From assembly GCA_017553505.1 (NCBI GenBank), contig JAFZLD010000022.1:62001-126000 (forward strand): a stretch of 64,000 bases of DNA. The letters are read 5' to 3'. The stretch comes from Lachnospiraceae bacterium. GTDB lineage: Bacteria; Bacillota; Clostridia; Lachnospirales; Lachnospiraceae. The translations under genes and the position numbers were made by a program. Positions 16,525 to 25,650 of the stretch are shown piece after piece (position 1 is the stretch's first letter; each line of letters starts with the position of its first letter). The notes beneath the pieces are model-generated. The model searched no databases. It was not told the origin of the DNA and saw nothing but the letters and a program-made list of their open reading frames with translations.

Positions 16525-18744
16525 ATGGAAACAATACAAGGATTTATATCGTCGATTCGTTACCGGAATCCCGACAACGGGTATTCCGTACTTTCTTTTG
16601 TCGTCGACGACAATGAGGAAACTCTGGTCGGCAATTTCTTATCCGTCTCCGAGGGCGAGATGCTCAAGGTTACGGGCGAGTGGGTGGTTCACCCTATCTA
16701 CGACAAGCAGTTTAAGGCAACTTCATATGAATCGATTCAGCCGGAGGATGAACTTGCAGTCCTTCGTTATTTGAGTTCGGGCATTATTAAAGGCATCGGC
16801 CCCACCCTTGCCAAAAGAATAGTCGACGAATTCGGCAAGGATACCTTCATGGTCATGGAAGAGCAACCAGAGCTTCTGGAAAGAGTCAAGGGCATCACGC
16901 TGAAAAAAGCCCAGGAAATCGGCGTGCTGATGCAGGAGAAGCGTGGCTACAGAGAAGCTATGATGTTCCTTACGAAATACGGTATCGGCAATGCTCTTGC
17001 CATAAAGGTTTACTCGTACTACGGAGACAGAATCTACAGTATCCTCAAGGAGAATCCGTACAAACTGGCTGAAGACATCCCAGGCATAGGCTTTAAGACC
17101 GCTGACGAAATCGCTGCCAGATTAGGTGTTAAGAGCGACAGTAATTACCGTATCCAAAGCGGTATTCTTTATACACTTGTGCTTGCGACCGGTCAGGGAC
17201 ATATGTATCTTCCCAAGGACATTCTTGAGGAAGAAGCGTCTAAAATTTTGGACGTTCCAACAGACCTGGTGCAGCCCGAAATCGACAATCTTACAGTTGA
17301 GAGAAAACTGATAATCAAGGGCACCGACGTGTACGCTCCCTCGAATTTCTACGTGGAGCAGTCGGTAGCCGGCCTTCTCAGATCCGTGGTTAACGATGTT
17401 TTCTGCGACGAGTACGAAGATGATTTATCTATTGCCAAGGAAGTCGAGAATATAGCCACACAGGCCGGCTATGCCCTCGACCCGCTTCAGACCAAGGCAG
17501 TCGTGCAGGCAATCACAAACGGTGTATCCATAATCACCGGCGGTCCCGGCACGGGTAAGACTACTACGATTAAAACGCTTATCGGTTACTTCGATGCCGA
17601 GGGCATGGACATAGCGCTTGCGGCGCCCACCGGCAGAGCAGCCAAAAGAATGACTGAGGCCACCGGCTATGAGGCCAAGACCATCCACCGACTTCTCGAG
17701 CTTAACGGCACAATCGACGAAGACGGCAAGGACGCCGGCTTTGAACGTAATGAGGACAACCCTCTTGATGTTGATGCGGTAATCGTGGATGAAATGTCCA
17801 TGGTGGACATATTTCTTTTTAGAGCACTGCTTAAGGCAATTCCGCCGGGAGCAAGACTTGTTATGGTAGGTGACGCTCACCAGCTTCCGAGTGTCGGCCC
17901 CGGACAGGTGTTAAGAGACCTGCTCGAGAGTGAGTGCTTCCCCGTAACCAGACTTGAGACCATATTCAGGCAGGAAGGAAGCGGCGACATAGTCGTTAAC
18001 GCCCACAGAATCAATAACGGCGAAGATATAGAGACTCCGAAAGGCAGCAGAGATTTCTTTTTCATAGAGAGGTCGGACCCTTCCAAGATTATGCTTAACA
18101 TGGTGGAACTGATTACCAAGAATCTGCCGGGCTATGTGGGTGCGGAGCCTTTCGACATACAGGTGCTCACACCTACCAGAAAGGGCAATCTTGGCGTAAT
18201 TACGCTGAATCGATATTTGCAAAATGCCCTGAATCCGCCATGTAAGGACAAGGCGGAACACTACTACGGCGAGGAAATCTTCCGCGAAGGCGACAAGGTC
18301 ATGCAGATTCGCAACAACTATCAGGCGAACTGGGAAGTCCTCGGCAAGCACAATATTCCCATTGACTCCGGTATCGGCATATTCAACGGAGATATGGGCC
18401 GAATTGTCGAGATTGACGAGTCGGACTCGAGCCTTACGGTGGAATTCGATGACAATAAGCGAGTTACTTATGACTTCACCAACCTTGATGAACTTGAGCT
18501 TGCGTATGCCATAACTGTGCATAAATCTCAGGGCAGCGAGTACGGCGCGGTTATCATGCCTGTGGCTCCCGGGCCGAGGCAGCTTATGAACAGAAATTTA
18601 CTTTATACCGGTGTCACGAGAGCCAAGAAATGCCTCGTAATGATCGGAAATCCCGGAATAGTACATGAAATGATAGAAAATAATCATGAAAACTTAAGAT
18701 ATTCCGGGCTGAAATGTCGTATCATAGAAATGTTTACAGAATGA
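16525..18744 (+). CDS. recD2: RecD2-type DNA helicase (YrrC-like)
   Basis: 739 residues, normal for RecD2, a 5'-3' superfamily 1B helicase acting without RecBC in genome stability. An N-terminal OB-like region and helix-hairpin-helix repeats (GIIKGIGPTLA near 90, GIGFKTADE near 190) precede the motor. Walker A GGPGTGKTT is near 339-347, VDEMSMVD is motif II and GDAHQLPSVGPG is motif III. The C-terminal SH3/UvrD-like part has TVHKSQGSEY and YTGVTRAKK. Translation starts one base after the FlgJ-like gene, and its TGA overlaps the comFC ATG. Housekeeping function; its placement among motility genes appears to be operon packing. Confidence 0.95.
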   Translation: METIQGFISSIRYRNPDNGYSVLSFVVDDNEETLVGNFLSVSEGEMLKVTGEWVVHPIYDKQFKATSYESIQPEDELAVLRYLSSGIIKGIGPTLAKRIVDEFGKDTFMVMEEQPELLERVKGITLKKAQEIGVLMQEKRGYREAMMFLTKYGIGNALAIKVYSYYGDRIYSILKENPYKLAEDIPGIGFKTADEIAARLGVKSDSNYRIQSGILYTLVLATGQGHMYLPKDILEEEASKILDVPTDLVQPEIDNLTVERKLIIKGTDVYAPSNFYVEQSVAGLLRSVVNDVFCDEYEDDLSIAKEVENIATQAGYALDPLQTKAVVQAITNGVSIITGGPGTGKTTTIKTLIGYFDAEGMDIALAAPTGRAAKRMTEATGYEAKTIHRLLELNGTIDEDGKDAGFERNEDNPLDVDAVIVDEMSMVDIFLFRALLKAIPPGARLVMVGDAHQLPSVGPGQVLRDLLESECFPVTRLETIFRQEGSGDIVVNAHRINNGEDIETPKGSRDFFFIERSDPSKIMLNMVELITKNLPGYVGAEPFDIQVLTPTRKGNLGVITLNRYLQNALNPPCKDKAEHYYGEEIFREGDKVMQIRNNYQANWEVLGKHNIPIDSGIGIFNGDMGRIVEIDESDSSLTVEFDDNKRVTYDFTNLDELELAYAITVHKSQGSEYGAVIMPVAPGPRQLMNRNLLYTGVTRAKKCLVMIGNPGIVHEMIENNHENLRYSGLKCRIIEMFTE

Positions 18745-19433
18745 ATATCCTAGATCTATTGTATCCGGACCGATGCCCCTTGTGCGATACGGCCCGTCCC
18801 ATTAATGAAACGGGAGTCTGTCCCGAATGTGTTAAAAAGTTAATAACGATAAAAGGCCCCCTCTGTGAGAAGTGTGGCCGGCCGATGGAGGAAGAAGGCA
18901 AGATTTGCGGAGAATGTGAAGCGTCGAACTTTTCTTTTGACGGAGGCAAAAGCATATATACCTACGCAAGCGTAAGCGACAGCATTTACAGGTTTAAGTA
19001 CATGAACAGAGCTGCCTATGGCAAGACCTTCGGACACCTTATGGCGAGGGAGGCCGCCGACTGGCTCGAGTGGATTAAGCCGAATGCTCTGGTGCCCGTT
19101 CCTTTGCATAAAAAACGGTTAATTAAGAGAGGTTATAATCAGGCTAAAGAACTGGCTGATGCTATTTCCGAAGTTTCGGGCATTCCTGTAGCGGATTATC
19201 TCGTCACAAGACTTAAAAACACCGTACCGCAGAAACTTGTAGGCAAGAACGGCCGCGGGATTAATATGAAAAAGGCTTTTATTGTCAGGGAAAATGTTGT
19301 ATCCTTTAAGAGGATAGTTCTAATCGATGACATTTTTACAACAGGAAGTACAATCGATTCCCTTGCACGTGAGTTAAAGGACGCAGGAGTTAAGGAAGTG
19401 TTCTTTTTAACAATCAGTCGCGGGGGAACCTGA
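18741..19433 (+). CDS. comFC: ComF family protein (phosphoribosyltransferase fold)
   Basis: 230 residues from the ATG at 18741, which forms an ATGA overlap with the recD2 stop; an in-frame ATG at 18714 would overlap by 31 bases. Four CxxC pairs in the first 70 residues (CPLC, CPEC, CEKC, CGEC) form zinc ribbons. The phosphoribosyltransferase domain follows, with PRPP-binding loop VLIDDIFTTGST near 195-206 and VPVPLHKKR. ComFC/GntX proteins support DNA uptake and recombination in naturally competent bacteria and persist in many non-competent ones. The next gene is yvyF, as in B. subtilis comFC-yvyF. Confidence 0.9.
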   Translation: MNILDLLYPDRCPLCDTARPINETGVCPECVKKLITIKGPLCEKCGRPMEEEGKICGECEASNFSFDGGKSIYTYASVSDSIYRFKYMNRAAYGKTFGHLMAREAADWLEWIKPNALVPVPLHKKRLIKRGYNQAKELADAISEVSGIPVADYLVTRLKNTVPQKLVGKNGRGINMKKAFIVRENVVSFKRIVLIDDIFTTGSTIDSLARELKDAGVKEVFFLTISRGGT

Positions 19434-19479
19434 AACAGTTAGTCAGTCACTTTTATTAATTGACACCAGGAGGATTAAC

Positions 19480-19884
19480 ATGAACGTACGTAATTGTAGA
19501 AAATGCGGCAGACTTTTTAACTATGCAATGGGACCGTTAATGTGCCCGCAGTGCAGGGAAGCCCTTGAAGAGAAGTTCAAGGAGGTTAAAGCCTACATTT
19601 CGGAACATAGCGGATGCGGTATTCAGGAAGTTGCAAGAGAATGTGATGTTGAGGTATCTCAGATTCAGCAGTGGTTGAGAGAAGAACGCCTTCAGTTTTC
19701 TGAAGATTCTATGGTTCAGCTTACATGTGAATCCTGCGGCACCACCATTCGTTCCGGCAGATTCTGTGAGAAGTGTAAGAATGAAATGGCCAACGGTTTC
19801 CAGAAAGCCATCACTCCCACAGCTCCGCCTCCGGTAGAAAAGAAAGATACAAAAGACGCTCCCCGTATGAGATTTCTTAATTAA
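19480..19884 (+). CDS. yvyF: YvyF-like flagellar operon zinc-finger protein
   Basis: 134 residues. An N-terminal zinc ribbon (CRKCGRLF...CPQC) precedes a helix-turn-helix-like middle (EVARECDVEVSQIQQWLREE, about 44-63) and a second zinc ribbon (CESCGTTI...CEKC). This matches the YvyF flagellar-operon protein family that accompanies comFC and flgM in Bacillus. A role in regulating or checking flagellar gene expression is suspected for the family but not established. AGGAGG is 6 bases before the ATG. No flgM-like gene follows here; the next two genes are membrane proteins. Confidence 0.85.
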   Translation: MNVRNCRKCGRLFNYAMGPLMCPQCREALEEKFKEVKAYISEHSGCGIQEVARECDVEVSQIQQWLREERLQFSEDSMVQLTCESCGTTIRSGRFCEKCKNEMANGFQKAITPTAPPPVEKKDTKDAPRMRFLN

Positions 19885-19927
19885 CTTAAGTGTATTCCGG
19901 GGGGAATATAACAAATTAAGGTGAGTT

Positions 19928-20335
19928 ATGCTAAGTGAAGAGCGAGTTAAACTGATGACCCGCATGGCCTCCTTCCAGGAGAATGAAGGAAAGGAATATG
20001 ATTCCGCATCCAAGCATTTTCGCGGTGACTATGTGGGTGTACAGGTTCTAAAGGCTGTCATATGTGCAACCATCGCATATATGATAGTTTTTGGTGTGTA
20101 TATTTATTATGATTTTGAAAATTTATTGACGGAAGTATTCAAGATGGACCTTTGGGCGTTTGCATCAAAGGCTCTTAAATACTATGCTGTCACGGTGATT
20201 ACTTACAGCGTGATTGTGTACATAGTCTTTACCATCAAGTATACGAAGGCAAGGCAGGGGCTTAAGAAGTATTTCAACAACTTAAAGCTGCTTGGATCGC
20301 TTCTGGTCAAAGAAAGCGAGAATAAACAGGAGTAA
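19928..20335 (+). CDS. Two-helix membrane protein, unknown function
   Basis: 135 residues. A soluble N-terminal segment of about 35 residues (E-G-K-E-Y-D-S-A-S-K-H-F-R-G-D-Y motif) is followed by two transmembrane helices near 42-62 and 84-106 and a basic, lysine-rich C-terminal helix. No catalytic motif. It sits 12 bases upstream of a larger membrane protein and in the same direction as yvyF and cdaA. I do not recognise the family. It may be a partner of the next gene, because the two are adjacent and both are membrane proteins of this unit. Confidence 0.7.
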   Translation: MLSEERVKLMTRMASFQENEGKEYDSASKHFRGDYVGVQVLKAVICATIAYMIVFGVYIYYDFENLLTEVFKMDLWAFASKALKYYAVTVITYSVIVYIVFTIKYTKARQGLKKYFNNLKLLGSLLVKESENKQE

Positions 20336-20347
20336 CGGTTTTATATT

Positions 20348-21475
20348 ATGAGAGATTTATTGGTATTTAAGGAAAAAATCAAGAGGTTTGTGGGTAAAAA
20401 CGATGCATTTATAATGCCGATACTTAAGTTCGCGCTTACGTTTCTCGCACTTCTTCGTATTAACGGTCAGATAGGTTTCAGAGGTAAGATAGCAAGCTTC
20501 CCCATTACACTTGTTGTGGCACTTGCGGGTTCTTTCCTGCCTCTTAACTTAACACTTGTAATATTGGCACTTATCATTCTGGTACATTTGTCGGCGTTGT
20601 CGCTTGAGTGTGCCGCATTGGTAGCTGCTTTGTTCCTTGTGATGTTTCTTATGTACTTCAGATTTTCATCCAAGGATTCGGTGGCGGTTGTTCTGACACC
20701 ACTTTCTTTTGCATTCAAGATTCCTTATGTAATTCCTGTATCCATGGGACTTGTGGGAACACCTTCTTCCATGGTGTCGGTAGGATGCGGTGCCATTGTG
20801 TACCATGTTCTTCATTACATTTCGGGACATAAAGATGAGATAGGTTCTTTCTCCATCAAGGACGGAGACAATGCGGCCAAGCTTACGGGCATCAAGGGAC
20901 TTGTTGATGGTATTCTCAATAACAAGGCAATGTTCGTGTTCGTGGTTTCTTTTACTGTGACCGTTCTTGTGGTATACCTCATCAGAAGATTGGCGATTCC
21001 TTATTGCTGGCAGATTGCGATCGGTGTCGGCGCCATTACATGCTTCCTTGTTACTGCGGTTGCCAACGGCGCTTTGCACGGCGGCGTTTCAATCGGCGGA
21101 GCATTTGTCGGAACTATAGTTTCAATAATTCTTAATATAATCTTACAGTATTTCTGTTTCGACTTAGATTATAATCGTACGGAAAAGGTTCAGTTCGAAG
21201 ATGACGAGTACTATTACTATGTCAAGGCTGTTCCCAAGAACACCATTAAGATTAAGGAGAAGGCACCTTCAAGGCCCGTTGAGAAAAAGAAAACTTCTTT
21301 GTTAAAGCCTGCAAGACCCGCTTCATTTAAGAAGCCGGTTAAGCCCCGTGCCGAGGAGCCTGCAAGCGAATCACGCGCTAGAAACGCAGTGAGAGCCAAT
21401 GCAGCTCATGCCGCCAATGCAGCCAGAAGAACCTCTCAGGGACAAGCTCCCGAAAGGCGCACTCCTTTGGAATAG
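20348..21475 (+). CDS. Polytopic membrane protein with basic C-terminal tail
   Basis: 375 residues. About eight to nine hydrophobic segments fill residues 20-285, including a glycine/proline-rich V-G-T-P-S-S-M-V-S-V-G-C-G segment. The cytoplasmic tail begins with an acidic-aromatic motif (VQFEDDEYYYYVKAVPK) and continues as a low-complexity Lys/Pro/Ala/Arg-rich stretch to the end. Such a tail suggests electrostatic contact with membrane, nucleic acid or another protein. The gene lies 40 bases before cdaA, in a position that suggests a role near c-di-AMP signalling or the envelope, but no activity can be assigned. Annotation as a transporter permease would not be supported by anything I see. 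Confidence 0.7.
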   Translation: MRDLLVFKEKIKRFVGKNDAFIMPILKFALTFLALLRINGQIGFRGKIASFPITLVVALAGSFLPLNLTLVILALIILVHLSALSLECAALVAALFLVMFLMYFRFSSKDSVAVVLTPLSFAFKIPYVIPVSMGLVGTPSSMVSVGCGAIVYHVLHYISGHKDEIGSFSIKDGDNAAKLTGIKGLVDGILNNKAMFVFVVSFTVTVLVVYLIRRLAIPYCWQIAIGVGAITCFLVTAVANGALHGGVSIGGAFVGTIVSIILNIILQYFCFDLDYNRTEKVQFEDDEYYYYVKAVPKNTIKIKEKAPSRPVEKKKTSLLKPARPASFKKPVKPRAEEPASESRARNAVRANAAHAANAARRTSQGQAPERRTPLE

Positions 21476-21515
21476 AAATGGCACAGTTTTGTGTCGGGAA
21501 GGATAGATTTAAAGG

Positions 21516-22385
21516 ATGGCAAATCTTTTTGAATTTGCTAAGAGCACATTTGAAAAATTCAACATGCCGCAGATTTCATGGACCGACTTTATCGAGATCC
21601 TTGTAATTGCGTTTCTCATTTACGAGATTATTCTGTGGATTAAGAACACAAAAGCCTACGCCCTTTTGAAGGGTCTCATTGTTATAGGCGTGTTTTTACT
21701 GTTCGCCGAAATCTTTGAGATGAGCACCATCCTTTGGATTGCCAATAAACTCTTTACCATCGCCGCTACGGTCATCGTAGTGGTATTCCAGCCCGAGCTT
21801 CGTAAAGCGCTCGAGCAGCTGGGTCGTTCCAATCTTTTCTCCAACATGATTCATTTCGAGAGTAACAGCACTTCCGGAGGAAAGTTCTCGGACAATACCA
21901 TTCATGAGATTATAAGAGCCTGCACCGAGATGGCCAAGGTTAAGACCGGTGCGCTCATTATAGTGGAGCAGAATAACGTCTTAAGCGATATCGAGAGAAC
22001 CGGTATCGCCGTTGATGCTGTTGTTTCGAGTCAGCTCCTTATAAATATTTTTGAACACAATACACCGCTTCACGACGGCGCCGTTATTATCAGAGGCGAC
22101 AGAGTTGCGGCCGCGACATGTTACCTTCCTCTTTCCGACAATGCGTCGCTTAGTAAGGAGCTTGGTACCAGACACAGAGCAGGTGTCGGCATGTCTGAAA
22201 TTGCAGACTCACTTACCATAATCGTATCCGAGCAGACAGGTCGTATCAGTGTCGCTTACGAAGGCGAGCTTGTACGAAACGTTGACGCGGATCACTTACG
22301 CAAGAGACTTGAGATGATACAGGACAAGCCTGAATCCGAGAAGAAGCACGCCTTCTTTAAAGTGAAGGGGGGTAAAAAGGTATGA
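21516..22385 (+). CDS. cdaA: Diadenylate cyclase CdaA
   Basis: 289 residues. Three N-terminal transmembrane helices (about 24-40, 48-66, 72-90) precede a DAC domain carrying DGA (187-189) and RHR (219-221), the two motifs that bind ATP and catalyse c-di-AMP synthesis. c-di-AMP controls potassium and osmolyte transport and wall homeostasis in Firmicutes. The 3' end overlaps cdaR by four bases (ATGA) and glmM follows, the conserved cdaA-cdaR-glmM arrangement. The ribosome binding site is unusual: AAAGG abuts the ATG, and a better-spaced GGAAGGA lies about 12 bases upstream. Confidence 0.97.
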   Translation: MANLFEFAKSTFEKFNMPQISWTDFIEILVIAFLIYEIILWIKNTKAYALLKGLIVIGVFLLFAEIFEMSTILWIANKLFTIAATVIVVVFQPELRKALEQLGRSNLFSNMIHFESNSTSGGKFSDNTIHEIIRACTEMAKVKTGALIIVEQNNVLSDIERTGIAVDAVVSSQLLINIFEHNTPLHDGAVIIRGDRVAAATCYLPLSDNASLSKELGTRHRAGVGMSEIADSLTIIVSEQTGRISVAYEGELVRNVDADHLRKRLEMIQDKPESEKKHAFFKVKGGKKV

Positions 22386-23719
22386 CAATCAAAGTCCCCT
22401 TTAAGTCTAATTTGAAAGCAAAATTCAATAAAAAGCGAATAACCGAGAATCTGGGTCTTAAGATAGTGGCTTTGGTGGTAGCCATTCTTTTGTGGTATAT
22501 CGTAGTTAATATTACTGACCCTATCATTACTCAGACTTATAAAAACGTGCACGTTAAGATTCTTAACGAAGATGTTATCGCCGAACAGGGCAATACTCTT
22601 CAGGTTGAGGATAACTCTGCGATTATCACCACTGTAACCGTTAAGGCACCGAGGACTATTATTCAGGAACTCGGTTCATCGATGGACAATATCGTGGTGA
22701 CGGCTGATATGAATAAGCTGTCAAGCGACGGCACTACGGTTCCGATAGAATGTACCGTAAGTAAGTTCGCGGATAAGGTCGAGAGTATCAGACCTTCTTC
22801 GGACTTCCTACGTGTAAAGATTGAGAAGCGAAAGACCATCCAGCTGCCTATTATCATTACCACATCGGGTGAGGTTGAGAGCGGCTATATCGTAGGCAAT
22901 AAGACACCTTATCAGAACCAGGTGCGCATAAGCGGACCTCAGTCCATTGTAGAGCGTGTTAAGAAAGCATATGCGGATGTGCCTGTAACAGGCTTTACAG
23001 GAATGATTTCGGCTCAGGCAGATATCGAACTTTACGACGAAGAGGAAGAGCTCGTGCCGATTAACAACCTTGAGCTCAATGTAACCAACATTAAAGTTGA
23101 CGTTGAGATTCTTGCGACCAAGAAAGTTCCGATTTACTACTCCGTTATCGGTATCCCTGCTGACGGATATGGTGTAACCGGTGAAGTGGATTGCACTCCG
23201 GAAGTTGTGACAATAGCCGGCGAGAAATCTGTTATTGATGTAGTATCCGAGATTAAGATTCCGGGTGATGAGCTTAACATCACAGGTCAGACAGACGATC
23301 TTGTAACCATTGTGGATATACAGAATTACCTGCCCCAGGGAGTTCGCATAGCGGATACAAATACCTTCAGCGGCAAGGTTACACTTAAGGCGTACATAGA
23401 GCCTTATGCGGATATGACGGTGACCGTTAATACCAAGGACATCGTATTCAAGGGAGTTCCTTTCGGATTTGAAGCTGAAACGGTTGGATCTTCCGAAAAG
23501 ATGGAAATTAAGATAGTAGGACTCAAGCAGAATCTTGAAAAGCTTGACGTTTCGAATATAGTAGGTACAATTGACTTCGATGATTATGCATTGATGAACA
23601 ACATCACGGAGTTTGATGAGGGTGTTTACAATTGTATCATTAATCCTGAATTGCCCGAGGGCATTCGCGCCGACGAGGCAGTTACGATTCAGGTAAGACT
23701 TAAGAAGAACGAGGAATAG
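22382..23719 (+). CDS. cdaR: CdaR, YbbR-domain regulator of CdaA
   Basis: 445 residues. One transmembrane helix at about 26-43 anchors the protein, with the rest outside the membrane. Four YbbR-type repeats of about 80-90 residues follow, each with a V-x-V-K/D core and a G-P or G-E turn (for example R-I-S-G-P-Q-S near 180 and I-A-G-E-K-S near 278). CdaR binds CdaA and tunes c-di-AMP output. It starts inside the cdaA stop (ATGA), implying translational coupling, and is followed by glmM after 4 bases. Confidence 0.95.
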   Translation: MTIKVPFKSNLKAKFNKKRITENLGLKIVALVVAILLWYIVVNITDPIITQTYKNVHVKILNEDVIAEQGNTLQVEDNSAIITTVTVKAPRTIIQELGSSMDNIVVTADMNKLSSDGTTVPIECTVSKFADKVESIRPSSDFLRVKIEKRKTIQLPIIITTSGEVESGYIVGNKTPYQNQVRISGPQSIVERVKKAYADVPVTGFTGMISAQADIELYDEEEELVPINNLELNVTNIKVDVEILATKKVPIYYSVIGIPADGYGVTGEVDCTPEVVTIAGEKSVIDVVSEIKIPGDELNITGQTDDLVTIVDIQNYLPQGVRIADTNTFSGKVTLKAYIEPYADMTVTVNTKDIVFKGVPFGFEAETVGSSEKMEIKIVGLKQNLEKLDVSNIVGTIDFDDYALMNNITEFDEGVYNCIINPELPEGIRADEAVTIQVRLKKNEE

Positions 23720-23723
23720 ATAA

Positions 23724-25073
23724 ATGGGAAGAATGTTTGGAACTGACGGAGTAAGAGGCGTAGCCAATGAGGAACTCACTCCGGATCTTGCGCTTAAACT
23801 CGGTCAGGCCGGTGCATGCGTACTTTCCAAAGAAAATCAGCACAAGCCTACAATCATGGTAGGATGTGATACGCGTATTTCGGGCGATATGCTTGCCAAT
23901 GCTTTAATGGCAGGTGCGTGTTCGGTAGGCGCTAACTGCGTATATGTGGGAGTACTTCCTACACCTGCAATTGCTTACCTTACCAAGAAGTATAAGGTTG
24001 ATGCCGGCGTAGTAATCTCCGCGTCTCACAACCCGGTTGAATTTAACGGAATCAAGTTCTTTGACGGAAACGGATATAAGCTTCCCGATGCACTTGAAGA
24101 CGAGATTGAAGCACTTATCAAGTCCGACATGCAGGGCGTCAAGTTCCCTACAGGTGCGGGCGTAGGCAAGGTTAAATACAGAGCCGATGCAAGAGAAGAG
24201 TACATCAATCACTCTATCAAGGCTATCAGCTCAGACCTTTCTTCGCTTAGAATTGTTGTGGATACCGCTGAGGGTGCCGCTTACTACACTTCCGTAGAAG
24301 CGCTCAAAGAACTCGGCGCGACCGTAATACCGATTCACAACTCACCCGACGGTACCAATATTAATGCCAACTGCGGTTCCACTCACATGGAAGAGCTTAT
24401 GGCACGTGTCGTATATGAGAAGGCTAACGTGGGCCTTGCTTTTGACGGTGATGCCGACAGACTTCTTGCCATCGATGAGAACGGTAAGGAAGTTAACGGT
24501 GACCAGATTATGGCCATCATCGGAAGCTACATGAAGAGTCAGGGCAGGCTTAAGAAGGATACAATCGTTGCTACTGTTATGAGTAACCTCGGATTTTTCC
24601 AGATGGGCGAGAGACTCAATATCCACATCGAGCAGACCAAGGTAGGCGACAGATATGTTCTCGAAAGAATGCGTGAAATCGGAGCCAACTTAGGTGGCGA
24701 GCAGTCCGGACATATCATTTTCCTTGACGATAATACTACAGGTGACGGCTTATTAAGCGCCCTTCATCTCTTAGAGGTTATGGTTGAGACCGGCAAGCCT
24801 TTGTCGGAGCTTGCTAAGGTATGTGAAGTTCTTCCTCAGGCTTTGGTAGGAGCTCATGTTCCTAACCACAAGAAAGAAACCTACATGGAGTATCCGGAGA
24901 TTGCTGACGCTATCAAGGAGCTTACAGCTAAGTTCGCGGGCAAGGGAAGAGTCCTTATTCGTCCCAGCGGAACCGAGCCTTTGGTACGTGTTATGATTGA
25001 AGGCAACGACAAGGAAGTTATCCAGGAAGAAGCCAAGAAACTTGCTACACTTATTGAGCAGGTAATGTTATAA
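23724..25073 (+). CDS. glmM: Phosphoglucosamine mutase
   Basis: 449 residues, full length. Converts glucosamine-6-phosphate to glucosamine-1-phosphate on the way to UDP-GlcNAc, feeding peptidoglycan and the polysaccharides encoded later in the window. The N-terminus reads MGRMFGTDGVRG. The phosphoserine loop is SASHNP (about 100-105), the metal site DGDADR about 240-245, and the sugar-binding GGEQSGH and phosphate-binding RPSGTEPLVRVM motifs are near the C-terminus. GlmM interacts with CdaA in several Firmicutes, which the adjacency reflects. GAGGAA lies before the ATG. Confidence 0.97.
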   Translation: MGRMFGTDGVRGVANEELTPDLALKLGQAGACVLSKENQHKPTIMVGCDTRISGDMLANALMAGACSVGANCVYVGVLPTPAIAYLTKKYKVDAGVVISASHNPVEFNGIKFFDGNGYKLPDALEDEIEALIKSDMQGVKFPTGAGVGKVKYRADAREEYINHSIKAISSDLSSLRIVVDTAEGAAYYTSVEALKELGATVIPIHNSPDGTNINANCGSTHMEELMARVVYEKANVGLAFDGDADRLLAIDENGKEVNGDQIMAIIGSYMKSQGRLKKDTIVATVMSNLGFFQMGERLNIHIEQTKVGDRYVLERMREIGANLGGEQSGHIIFLDDNTTGDGLLSALHLLEVMVETGKPLSELAKVCEVLPQALVGAHVPNHKKETYMEYPEIADAIKELTAKFAGKGRVLIRPSGTEPLVRVMIEGNDKEVIQEEAKKLATLIEQVML

Positions 25074-25086
25074 ACGTGAGACAGGA

Positions 25087-25650
25087 ATGAATCTTTTGAA
25101 ACCTATTGATAAGGCGCTCAGACTTGAATCAGAGCGCCTTTTATTGAAACCGATAACTGAAGAGGACACCGAAGCGGTATTAAGCATTCGCAATTCCGAC
25201 TATGTGCGGGGTAATTTCTTTTACCGTAAGGAGATTACTACCGAGGAACACTTAGACTATGTGAAGAATAAGTGCGAGACGGGCGAGGTGTTTTATTTTA
25301 CCGTGACGGACAAGGCTACGGGCAGGATAATCGGCGTGGTATATTTGCAGCACTATAACCCTGAGGAGAAGGCTATGGAGTCGGGATTGTTCTTTGACAA
25401 GGCTTTACCAAAGGGGAAAGGCTATGCGACGGAGGCGTACAGGCTTCTTGACGGGTATGCTTTCAATGAATTGAAGCTTAACAAACTGGTTGCGCGTGTA
25501 ATCGGCTATAACGGTGCCAGCGTGCATCTGCACGAGAAGATGGGCTATGAGACAGTTGAGAGAAGTGTCGAGAAAATCTTCCCGACCGGTGAAGAGGTAG
25601 AGGCGGTGACGCTTGAACTTGTTAAGGAGAATTTCTGTGAGAAGAATTAG
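25087..25650 (+). CDS. GNAT acetyltransferase, RimJ/RimL type
   Basis: 187 residues. The N-terminal L-E-S-E-R-L-L-L-K-P-I-T-E-E-D and central W/F..A.P..RGKGYATEA-like segment (here DKALPKGKGYATEAYRLL) mark the RimJ/RimL branch, which acetylates protein N-termini or small amines. The C-terminal N-x-A-S-V-H-L-H-E-K-M-G-Y is the expected acetyl-CoA-side helix. It lies 13 bases after glmM. Its last 14 bases overlap the start of the phosphoesterase lipoprotein gene, so the two are coupled. Substrate unknown. Confidence 0.85.
   Translation: MNLLKPIDKALRLESERLLLKPITEEDTEAVLSIRNSDYVRGNFFYRKEITTEEHLDYVKNKCETGEVFYFTVTDKATGRIIGVVYLQHYNPEEKAMESGLFFDKALPKGKGYATEAYRLLDGYAFNELKLNKLVARVIGYNGASVHLHEKMGYETVERSVEKIFPTGEEVEAVTLELVKENFCEKN

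Noticed and set aside
22808..23779. 323-codon open frame on the minus strand opposite cdaR and the glmM start
   Set aside because: It lies antisense to two well-supported genes, and its composition reflects the reverse complement of their codons.
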